Position numbers and translations under genes: made by a program. Positions 1-5,226 of a stretch of DNA of 6,956 nt are shown one piece after another. The notes under the pieces are model-generated. The model saw nothing but the letters and a program-made list of their open reading frames with translations, searched no databases and was not told where the DNA came from. The stretch's first letter is position 1. Each line of letters opens with the position of its first letter. The DNA is from an uncultured Collinsella sp. (GTDB lineage Bacteria > Actinomycetota > Coriobacteriia > Coriobacteriales > Coriobacteriaceae). The stretch spans positions 1 to 6,956 of the forward strand of contig CALFDL010000316.1 in assembly GCA_937950415.1 (NCBI GenBank). Reading direction: 5' to 3'.

Positions 1-395
1 TGGTGCTCATCGCATTCGTGAGTATCAGCCTGGTGGTGAGTTCCATCATGATCGGCATCATCACCTACATCAGCGTGCTGGAGCGCAAAAAGGAGATTGG
101 CATCCTGCGCGCGATTGGCGCGTCGAAGCGTAACGTGGCAAACGTGTTCAACGCCGAGACCTTTATCGAGGGCCTCATTGCCGGCGTCTTTGCCATTGTC
201 GTCGTGGTGCTCGTGAGTTTCTCGGTCAATGCCTGGGCACTTGCGGTCAAACAGGTTCCCAACCTGATGAGCCTGCCCGTGCAGGATGCGCTGGTACTCA
301 TTGCAATTTCGGTGCTGCTAACGGTCGTTGCCGGCCTGCTGCCGGCCCGCAGTGCATCCAAAAAAGACCCCGTGGAAGCCTTGCGCTCCGAATAA
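1..395 (+). CDS. ABC transporter permease, FtsX/MacB family (C-terminal fragment)
   Basis: Only the last 130 or so codons are present; the reading frame is open to the left window edge, so the true start lies outside. The visible part begins with a hydrophobic segment, followed by the cytoplasmic coupling motif ERKKEIGILRAIGASKRNV, which is typical of FtsX-domain permeases (MacB, LolC/E and peptide-resistance exporters). A second and a third hydrophobic segment follow, and the protein ends in PARSASKKDPVEALRSE, the characteristic cytoplasmic tail of this family (PAxxAxxxDPxEALR). Such permeases pair with an MJ0796/LolD-type ATPase, usually encoded just upstream. The substrate cannot be told from this fragment. 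Its TAA stop overlaps a perfect palindrome. Nothing links it functionally to the genes on its right, which have their own promoter. Family assignment is firm; the transported substrate is unknown. Confidence 0.93.
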   Translation, partial: VLIAFVSISLVVSSIMIGIITYISVLERKKEIGILRAIGASKRNVANVFNAETFIEGLIAGVFAIVVVVLVSFSVNAWALAVKQVPNLMSLPVQDALVLIAISVLLTVVAGLLPARSASKKDPVEALRSE

Positions 396-426
396 TGTGA
401 CAAAGGGACAGTCCCTTTGTCACATT
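394..426. repeat. TGTGACAAAG palindromic repeat, copy 1 (perfect)
   Basis: A 33-bp palindrome with two 16-base arms (394-409 and 411-426) around a single central A at 410, with no mismatches. It begins AATGTGACAAAGGGAC and overlaps the stop codon of the ABC permease. Related copies lie at 6577-6609 and 6890-6920. It could form a hairpin in the permease transcript, but no T-run follows, so it is not a standard intrinsic terminator. It looks like a dispersed REP-like intergenic element. Confidence 0.9.
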
Positions 427-427
427 G

Positions 428-450
428 AGACCCTTGCGAAAACGGGGTCT
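428..450 (+). other. Small inverted repeat after palindrome copy 1
   Basis: AGACCC at 428-433 pairs with GGGTCT at 445-450 across an 11-base loop. It sits immediately after the palindrome and may form a second hairpin in the 3' trailer of the ABC permease gene. The right arm continues into GGTCTAAT (446-453), a word that also follows palindrome copy 2 at a near-identical distance. No T-run follows. Confidence 0.45.
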
Positions 451-495
451 AATTACCGTTCGGCAGGTTAAGAACTCCCTCTCCCCGCTTAATGC

Positions 496-524
496 TTGAC
501 GAAGAGTCCTCTGGTTTATATACC
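496..524 (+). promoter_or_regulatory. Probable sigma-70-type promoter of MFS1
   Basis: TTGACG at 496-501 (-35) is followed after exactly 17 bp by TATACC at 519-524 (-10). The predicted start is near 531, giving a leader of about 40 nt before the ATG at 571. The -10 box lies inside the palindromic operator 517-540, so a bound repressor would block the polymerase. Confidence 0.6.
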
Positions 525-540
525 TATCGGTAGGCATATA
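517..540. promoter_or_regulatory. Operator-like palindrome upstream of MFS1 (site A)
   Basis: A 24-bp imperfect palindrome in which 10 of 12 base pairs are symmetric; the core is TACCTATCGGTAGG. It overlaps the -10 box of the MFS1 promoter. On the opposite strand it contains CCTACCG, also found in the operator-like site at 2697-2710 next to the divergent tetR gene. Inferred to bind the TetR protein encoded at 1990-2568. Confidence 0.6.
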
Positions 541-570
541 GGATGTATTGCCGATAGAAATGGAGCAACC

Positions 571-1851
571 ATGACTCTCACCACACCAGCCAAAAAAGAT
601 TGTCTCCGTGAAAGCGGCGCATTTGCTTGGGTCGTCGTTATTGCGCTCGGCTTAATGTCCGCCGGAACAACTGGCACATATAGCATTATTGCCGGCTCAT
701 TCGTTGCTCCAGTATGTGAAGATCTGGGCTTTGACTACACTTCTTTTTCTTTCTATTTCACCGCGATTCTTCTTGGCCTTGCGCTTGGGCTTCCGCTTTT
801 GAGTCGCTTCATTCCAAAAGTAATCGGCAAACCATGGCATATTTGCATTGAACTCGTCCTTATTGCCGCCGGCGCCGCAATGGCGTTCTACACCGAGGTC
901 TGGATGTTCACCGTCTCCGCCGCAGTGATCGGCATCTGCTTTTCGTTTACAACGGGCGTCTGCATGTCCGATGTCATTGACCAATGGTTCAGCAAATCGT
1001 CCGGTCTCGCCATCGGCCTCGCTTGGGGCGTTAATTCTCTCTGCACGCTGTTATTGAGTCCTGTCATTACACTGGTCATCGAGCAGCAAGGCTGGCGTAC
1101 GGGATACATCGTGCTTGCGGCCGTTTCTGCAGCTATGATTTTGCCTGCAAGCGCATTTATCATTCGCCTTAACCCCTCTGATCGCAATATGCTTCCGTAC
1201 GGAGAGACCGCCTCCGAAACCCATGAGAGCTGCAGCGCCGATGAGCAGGAAGATGTCCTTTCGGGCATGGCACTCCGCGATGCCGCGAAAACGCCGTCTT
1301 TTATTCTCTGTGTCCTCTTGCTTTGCGTGGCGCAGCTCACCTGCTGCATGAACCAGCTGTTTCCAACCTATGCAAGCGAGGTCGGTTTCAATCCTATCGT
1401 AGGAAGCTTAATGGTCTCGGCAGCTTCACTCTCCGATATCTTCCTAAATCCCTTCGTGGGCAAAACATGCGACAAGCTTGGCGCTATTAAAGCAACGGTC
1501 GCATGGACAGGTGTCAGCATTCTTTCATTCCTGCTTCTTATCATTGGCGGAAGCAATGAGACCGTTTCCATCATTGCAGCTGGTGTAAACGATGTCATGT
1601 TCGCCATCGTTGGAACCGCAATGCCGATGCTTCTCCTCTCGCTCTTTGGATCACGCGATTTTGGAAGGATCTATTCGATCGTTTGCTCAGCGGGCTATGT
1701 CGTCGGTGCTTTTGGAATGCCGGTCATGATGAAGGTTTACGGCATGGCAGGGTCATTCCAGGGAGTATTTATCTTCTGCATTGCCTGCAACCTTATGATT
1801 GCTGCGTTTGCTATCGTTTCCGGCTTTCTCAATAAGGCTGCTGAAAAGTAA
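571..1851 (+). CDS. MFS transporter, possibly OFA-like (MFS1)
   Basis: A 426-residue inner-membrane carrier of the major facilitator superfamily. The start chosen is ATG 571 with GGAG at 562-565, five bases upstream; the open frame extends back to 496 but would run through the promoter and operator. The protein has a short hydrophilic N-terminus (about 20 residues), six hydrophobic segments, a charged acidic loop at about residues 205-245 after MLPYG, and six more segments. Visible motifs include GLMSAGTTG in helix 1, SDVIDQWF and GLAIGLAWGVNS in the middle of the N half, GWRTGY before helix 6, and FGSRDFGRI in the C half, equivalent to the MFS loop motif. It is roughly 70% identical by eye to MFS2 (5227-6492), so the two probably transport related compounds. 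Its codons end in A/T more often than those of MFS2. The substrate is unknown; an organic anion, amine or guanidino compound is possible. Confidence 0.9.
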   Translation: MTLTTPAKKDCLRESGAFAWVVVIALGLMSAGTTGTYSIIAGSFVAPVCEDLGFDYTSFSFYFTAILLGLALGLPLLSRFIPKVIGKPWHICIELVLIAAGAAMAFYTEVWMFTVSAAVIGICFSFTTGVCMSDVIDQWFSKSSGLAIGLAWGVNSLCTLLLSPVITLVIEQQGWRTGYIVLAAVSAAMILPASAFIIRLNPSDRNMLPYGETASETHESCSADEQEDVLSGMALRDAAKTPSFILCVLLLCVAQLTCCMNQLFPTYASEVGFNPIVGSLMVSAASLSDIFLNPFVGKTCDKLGAIKATVAWTGVSILSFLLLIIGGSNETVSIIAAGVNDVMFAIVGTAMPMLLLSLFGSRDFGRIYSIVCSAGYVVGAFGMPVMMKVYGMAGSFQGVFIFCIACNLMIAAFAIVSGFLNKAAEK

Positions 1852-1886
1852 TAAGCGCCGATTTGCATCGGCATAGATTGCCATGC

Positions 1887-1934
1887 AACAGGGGTCGACT
1901 CCAAGCCAGACTGGAGTCGACCCCTGTTTTCGTT
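1887..1934 (+). terminator. Strong intrinsic terminator after MFS1
   Basis: A perfect 15-bp stem (1889-1903 with 1912-1926, sequence CAGGGGTCGACTCCA), extended by two A-T pairs, closes an 8-base loop. TTTTCGTTTT follows directly on the plus strand. It ends the MFS1 transcript and protects the convergent tetR gene from read-through. A smaller hairpin (1857-1862 with 1867-1872) precedes it. The minus-strand side has no comparable T-run, so it is less clearly a terminator for tetR. Confidence 0.92.
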
Positions 1935-1950
1935 TTAAAGGTTGCCCGCA

Positions 1951-1965
1951 GGCACCATGGGTGCC
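1951..1965. other. Small hairpin between convergent genes
   Basis: GGCACC (1951-1956) and GGTGCC (1960-1965) form a perfect 6-bp stem with a 3-base loop, 25 bp beyond the tetR stop codon on the minus strand. No clean T-run follows it in the tetR direction. It may help end the tetR transcript, but the support is weak. Confidence 0.3.
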
Positions 1966-1989
1966 AACATGCGCTTCAGCTTGGCTGGT

Positions 1990-2568
1990 TTATTTGAACA
2001 TAAGCTCGACTATTCCCGCCCAAACCGCTTTCTCATCAATATCCTCACCTTGAGCGACCGTATTGCTTGCTCCCTCCAGAACGGTATAAAGAATTTGTAC
2101 GTAGAGCATTACGTCGGCGCTATCGGAAAACGCGCCAATCTCTACACCATGAAGAAGGATGTCTTTAAGCGCATCCATGGTTCGTTTGGTCGCCGTCGCT
2201 TGACGTTCCTGAACTGCAGGAATTCGATTTGCTTGAACGCTAACCTCGGCCAGCACGCGTCGGCGCTTTTCATCGCTTCGATAGCCACCTATAACTGAAT
2301 TGCCGAGCTCGATAAGCGCGGCCTTGAACCCGTCCCTATCGACTATTAGCGAGTAGTCGCGCTGATAGTCAATGGTCGGAAACATGCTGTCCAAGAGCGT
2401 AGTGAAAATCTCCTCTTTTGAGGGAAAGTAGTAGTACACCGACGGCTTGGATATACCGACAAAGTCGCAAATCTTTCCGATAGACGCTTTGTCATAACCG
2501 ACTTCTGCCACAAGATCGTACATTGCGTCCAATATTTTTTTTCTTGTGCTCACGCTGCATTTCTCCAT
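1990..2568 (-). CDS. TetR/AcrR-family transcriptional regulator
   Basis: A 192-residue one-component repressor, the usual TetR length. The N-terminal DNA-binding domain (about residues 8-55) has the classic layout: helix 1 ILDAMYDLVAEVGYDKAS, helix 2 IGKICDFVG, then the recognition helix ISKPSVYYYFPSKEEIF. The C-terminal two thirds is helical and variable, as expected for the ligand pocket and dimer interface, and gives no ligand clue. The ATG is read from 2568 downward, preceded on that strand by GGAAG with a 9-base gap. It is divergent from the deiminase operon and convergent with MFS1. Palindromic motifs with a shared TACCG/CGGTA core lie in its own promoter, in the operon's upstream region and over the MFS1 promoter. 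It is therefore likely an autoregulated local repressor released by the pathway substrate; that role is inferred from position and motif. Confidence 0.93.
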   Translation of the reverse strand: MEKCSVSTRKKILDAMYDLVAEVGYDKASIGKICDFVGISKPSVYYYFPSKEEIFTTLLDSMFPTIDYQRDYSLIVDRDGFKAALIELGNSVIGGYRSDEKRRRVLAEVSVQANRIPAVQERQATATKRTMDALKDILLHGVEIGAFSDSADVMLYVQILYTVLEGASNTVAQGEDIDEKAVWAGIVELMFK

Positions 2569-2640
2569 TGCAAATCACTTCCGCACTACCAACATTATTA
2601 AGGATGGCAACGGAACATCAATTCGTGTCCAAACATGACC

Positions 2641-2668
2641 ACTATATACGGCGAACGGTATGTATCAG
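2641..2668 (-). promoter_or_regulatory. Candidate tetR promoter
   Basis: Read on the minus strand, CTGATA (2663-2668, weak -35) is followed after 16 bp by TATAGT (2641-2646, good -10). Operator-like site B (2646-2661) fills the spacer, which suggests autoregulation. The leader to the ATG at 2568 would be about 65 nt. Confidence 0.4.
2646..2661. promoter_or_regulatory. Operator-like site B in the tetR promoter
   Basis: ATACGGCGAACGGTAT is an imperfect 16-bp palindrome with ATAC/GTAT ends. It shares CGAACGGTA followed by (T/G)GTAT with site C, 49 bp to the right. Its placement between the candidate -35 and -10 of tetR fits TetR autoregulation. Confidence 0.5.
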
Positions 2669-2696
2669 TAGGCGAGCGGCAATTATTCAAAATTAT

Positions 2697-2710
2697 CTAC
2701 CGAACGGTAG
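2697..2710. promoter_or_regulatory. Operator-like site C upstream of the deiminase operon
   Basis: CTACCGAACGGTAG has 6-bp perfect arms around a central AA. The flanks add GTATAG on the right, giving the same CGAACGGTANGTAT string as site B. TATAGT (2712-2717) or TACTAT (2720-2725) just to the right could be the -10 box of the plus-strand operon. No good -35 box is visible at the right spacing. A TetR dimer bound here would cover the promoter. Confidence 0.55.
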
Positions 2711-2792
2711 GTATAGTAGTACTATAGCAGGTGAAACCCCGCTATTGTCGCGGCCGGACAGCATCGCGGGAAACCCGACGGAAGGACCAACC

Positions 2793-4031
2793 ATGTACGA
2801 GAACTATCGTATGCCGGGCGAGTTCGAGAAGCGCTCCAACGTCTATGTGACATGGCTTCCCGATTACATCCGTGCAGAGGGCTACGATAACCGCCAGCCC
2901 TGCGTTGACGTGATCAAGGCTCTGCTCGAGTATGGCGACGTTACGGTCAACCTCAATTGCGGCACCCCCGGCTCCTATGAGGAGGCTTGCTCGCGCCTGA
3001 AGGAGGAGGGGGTTGATCTCGATCGCATCGAGATCACGCAGTTCGAAGACTCCAACTTCTATGTCCGCGACAACGGTCCCAGCATCATGGTCGACGACAA
3101 GGGCCATTCTTATATGGTCAACCCTGCTTGGACCTATTACGGCGTGTGGGACAAGAACTCCCCGGAGTGCCAGTCCGCACGTAAGGCAGCCGTTCACATG
3201 GCGGTTGCGCTCGGTTGCTTCGATATCGTCAATTCCGAAATGGTTTCGGAGGGCGGCGACCGCGAGTTTGACGGTCACGGCACTCTGATCGCCATCGAGG
3301 ACACGGAATGCCGCAAGCGTAATCCCGAGTTCACGAAAGAGGAAATAGAGGCCGAGTATAAGCGCATCTACAACCTCAACAAGGTTATCTGGCTTCCGCA
3401 GCCTATGCTCGAGGACGACGACTATCGACTGGGCATCCTCGACGAGAAGGAAGACGGAACTCCCGTCTTTGGCATGAGCTTTGCAGCTCACATTGATGAG
3501 ATGTGTCGCTTTATCACTCCGAACAAGATTCTTCTTGCCGAGGTGTCCGATGAAGAGGCAGCCTCGAGCAAGGCTGGAGCAGAGTCTCGTCGCCGCATTG
3601 AGGCAGCCTACGAGATCCTGAGCAACGAAACGGACTGGGAGGGCAAGCCCTTCGAGATCGTTCGTATGCCCACCGCCGAGCCTATTGAAGTCGTTATCGC
3701 CCCTGGCGATGAAGATTACGAGCTCTATAAGGGCTTCATCGACGAAATGGGCGGCAAGTTTATGGATGGCACCCCCTGGCCCGAGGGCCCCGTCCACTTC
3801 TACGCCGCAGCGAGCTACTGCAACTTCCTGATTTGCAACGGCGTCGTTCTTGGCCAGCGTTATTACCACGAGGGCATGAGCGAGGTCGTGAAAGAGAAGG
3901 ATGAGCAGGCCAAGGCAGTTCTTGAGAGCTGCTTCCCCGATCGCAAGGTCATCATGATTGATTCCCTCGCGCTTAACCTGTCCGGCGGCGGCGTGCACTG
4001 CTGGACTAAGGACGTGGCGGCCAGTCGTTAG
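2793..4031 (+). CDS. Agmatine deiminase family protein (AguA-like, divergent)
   Basis: A 412-residue cytoplasmic hydrolase of the agmatine deiminase / bacterial peptidylarginine deiminase fold. The family replaces a guanidino group by an ureido group through a covalent cysteine intermediate. Start ATG 2793 has AAGGA six bases upstream; the upstream open frame runs through the operator region and is not used. Family landmarks in order: YVRDNGP (Asp93), EGGDREFDGHGT (about 153-164), RKRNPEFTKEE, HIDE (His233, Asp235), and GGGVHCWT with the nucleophile Cys403 near the C-terminus. All catalytic positions are thus kept. Odd points: typical AguA has about 365-380 residues. Here an extra segment of about 20 residues precedes HIDE, the usual GHxDN reads AHIDE, and the last motif lacks one residue relative to GGGNIHC. 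A guanidino substrate other than agmatine is possible. It leads an operon with a carbamoyltransferase and MFS2, the natural downstream steps. Confidence 0.88.
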   Translation: MYENYRMPGEFEKRSNVYVTWLPDYIRAEGYDNRQPCVDVIKALLEYGDVTVNLNCGTPGSYEEACSRLKEEGVDLDRIEITQFEDSNFYVRDNGPSIMVDDKGHSYMVNPAWTYYGVWDKNSPECQSARKAAVHMAVALGCFDIVNSEMVSEGGDREFDGHGTLIAIEDTECRKRNPEFTKEEIEAEYKRIYNLNKVIWLPQPMLEDDDYRLGILDEKEDGTPVFGMSFAAHIDEMCRFITPNKILLAEVSDEEAASSKAGAESRRRIEAAYEILSNETDWEGKPFEIVRMPTAEPIEVVIAPGDEDYELYKGFIDEMGGKFMDGTPWPEGPVHFYAAASYCNFLICNGVVLGQRYYHEGMSEVVKEKDEQAKAVLESCFPDRKVIMIDSLALNLSGGGVHCWTKDVAASR

Positions 4032-4033
4032 TG

Positions 4034-4110
4034 AGCCTTAGAGCCTGCGCTCTTTGGCTTAGGCGCCACATGTACCGCTCCCCGAGGGATATCCGTGTTT
4101 TCCTCGGGGA
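4034..4110 (+). other. Two intergenic hairpins between deiminase and carbamoyltransferase
   Basis: The first stem pairs 4034-4044 with 4049-4059 (11 positions, two central mismatches, 4-base loop). The second pairs TCCCCGAGG (4079-4087) with CCTCGGGGA (4102-4110) around a 14-base loop. Neither is followed by a T-run. They may stabilise the 3' end of the deiminase message or cause partial termination, tuning the ratio of upstream to downstream product. Confidence 0.55.
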
Positions 4111-4135
4111 CACATTCAACAATAATTTTGATAAT
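4107..4135 (+). promoter_or_regulatory. Weak candidate internal promoter before the carbamoyltransferase
   Basis: GGGACA (4107-4112, four of six matches to the -35 consensus) and GATAAT (4130-4135, five of six to the -10) are 17 bp apart. The predicted start would leave a leader of only about 13 nt before ATG 4155. The AT-rich stretch 4111-4150 may instead just be an unstructured leader that exposes the ribosome site. Confidence 0.25.
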
Positions 4136-4154
4136 AATTCGAAAGGAAATAGGC

Positions 4155-5215
4155 ATGAACAACAGCCTCCGCGGTCGCGACTACATCAACATCCATGATC
4201 TCTCCTCCGAGGATTTCCGCTATCTCATCGATCTTGCCTGGAACCTTAAGGCTCAGAAGAAGTCTGGTGTCGACCAGCGCTACTTCCCCGGCAAAAACGT
4301 CCTCGCCAACTTTGAGTGGGGCTCGACCCGTACTCGTTGCGCATTCGAGACCTCCTGCAATGATTTGGGCATGGGCTTCACTTATCTGACCAACTCCCAC
4401 ATGGGTGACTGCGAGACCGTCAAGGATGCCATGCGCGTCTTTAACGGCATGTACGATCTCATCGTCTACCGCGCACAGAAGGACGAGCAGTTCCTCTATG
4501 ACGTCGCCGACCTGGTTGACATCCCGGTCATCAATGCCCTTACTCTCGGCGATCACCCGACTCAGATGCTCGCTGACGCTCTTACGATGGAAGAGCAATG
4601 GGTCTGCGTACGAGCCGCGGCAAGAAGATGGCTTTCGTTGGCAACTGCGCCGGCGCCCCAGTGTGGTATGGCCGTCTGTGCGCTATGCTCGACATGGACT
4701 TCCTCGCCATCGGCCCCGACGACCTCCGTCATCAGATGTGCAAGGAAATGATCGAAGAGGTGGAGGCCTGCTACGCCAAGTACGCTCCCAATAGGACCTT
4801 TACCATCACCTCTGACCTCGATGGCCTGGATGGCGTTGACGTTATCGTTACCGAGGAGTGGCGCTACATCAACCCCGAGTGCGGAGAAGAGGTTCTGGAT
4901 CCCGACGACTACAACTCCTGGTTGGGCGATGCCGAGTCTCTGTACCCCTATCGCGTCACCAGCGAGCTGTGCAAGCGCACCAACAATCCCGACATCTTCT
5001 GCATGCATGAGCTTCCCTCTGTCCACAACGCGGATCACCGTGTTGGCAAGATGCTCCTCGACCAGTGCAAGAACGACCTTCATCGCGAGATCATCACCGA
5101 GGGTTTCGAGATTGCCGACGAGTGCTTTGAGGCCAACGCTTCGGTCATCTTCCGTGAGGCAGAGAACCGTCAGCACACCATCAAGGCCGTTATGTGTGCC
5201 CTTCTGGGTCTCTAG
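4155..5215 (+). pseudogene. Ornithine/putrescine-type carbamoyltransferase, frameshifted
   Basis: ATG 4155 is preceded by AAAGGA at 4142-4147. The first frame gives 148-149 family-like residues: GSTRTRCAFE (carbamoyl-phosphate site, Ser57-Thr-Arg-Thr) and DHPTQMLAD (His134-Gln137). It then changes at 4599-4604 into an unrelated tail ending at 4751. Homology resumes in the -1 frame (open from 4598 to 5215) with GLRTSRGKKMAFVGN, the amino-acid-binding domain, and a typical ENRQHTIKAVM end. Restoring one G in the run 4600-4602 gives a continuous 353-residue protein, close to the usual 310-350. The enzyme class transfers a carbamoyl group between carbamoyl phosphate and an amine. Notably, ornithine enzymes have HCLP where this has HELP (corrected residues 285-288), and no SMG loop is visible. 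Substrate is therefore uncertain. The stop codon overlaps the ribosome site of MFS2, showing one operon. Real mutation, sequencing error and split gene all remain possible. Confidence 0.85.
4599..4604 (+). other. Frameshift site in the carbamoyltransferase (missing G)
   Basis: TGGGTC at 4599-4604 is where homology leaves the first frame. Adding one G makes the codons TGG GGT CTG, reading EEQWGLRTSRGKKMAFVG across the junction, as expected for the linker between the two domains. No slippery heptamer of the X XXY YYZ kind is present, so a one-base deletion in a G-run is favoured over programmed frameshifting. Confidence 0.75.
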
Positions 5216-5218
5216 GAG
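5213..5218 (+). promoter_or_regulatory. Ribosome binding site of MFS2 overlapping the upstream stop codon
   Basis: TAGGAG contains the carbamoyltransferase stop codon (5213-5215) and a Shine-Dalgarno core eight bases before ATG 5227. This decides the MFS2 start against the earlier in-frame ATG at 5194, which lies inside the upstream gene. The arrangement implies translational coupling of the two genes. Confidence 0.75.
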
Positions 5219-5226
5219 CTGCGTCA

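Noticed and set aside
394..450. Palindrome copy 1 as a CRISPR repeat or intrinsic terminator
   Set aside because: There is no repeat-spacer array and no T-run after the hairpin. Three scattered palindromic copies fit a dispersed element better.
496..570. Upstream extension of MFS1 to a TTG at 496
   Set aside because: It would translate the promoter and operator. ATG 571 has a well-spaced GGAG, and homology to MFS2 begins only after it.
1942..2298. Plus-strand open frame of 118 codons over the tetR 3' half
   Set aside because: It overlaps the real regulator on the other strand, has no ribosome site of note, and lacks family features.
2523..2792. Upstream extension of the deiminase frame
   Set aside because: It would run across the tetR start, both operators and the promoter region. 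ATG 2793 has a good AAGGA, and the family's N-terminus fits this start.
2742..3998. A 418-codon open frame antisense to the deiminase
   Set aside because: It is the mirror of a clearly real gene with all family motifs, has no recognisable domains, and is explained by the codon bias of the sense strand.
4596..4604. Programmed -1 ribosomal frameshift in the carbamoyltransferase
   Set aside because: No slippery heptamer is present at the junction, and this family is not known to use recoding. A one-base indel is simpler.
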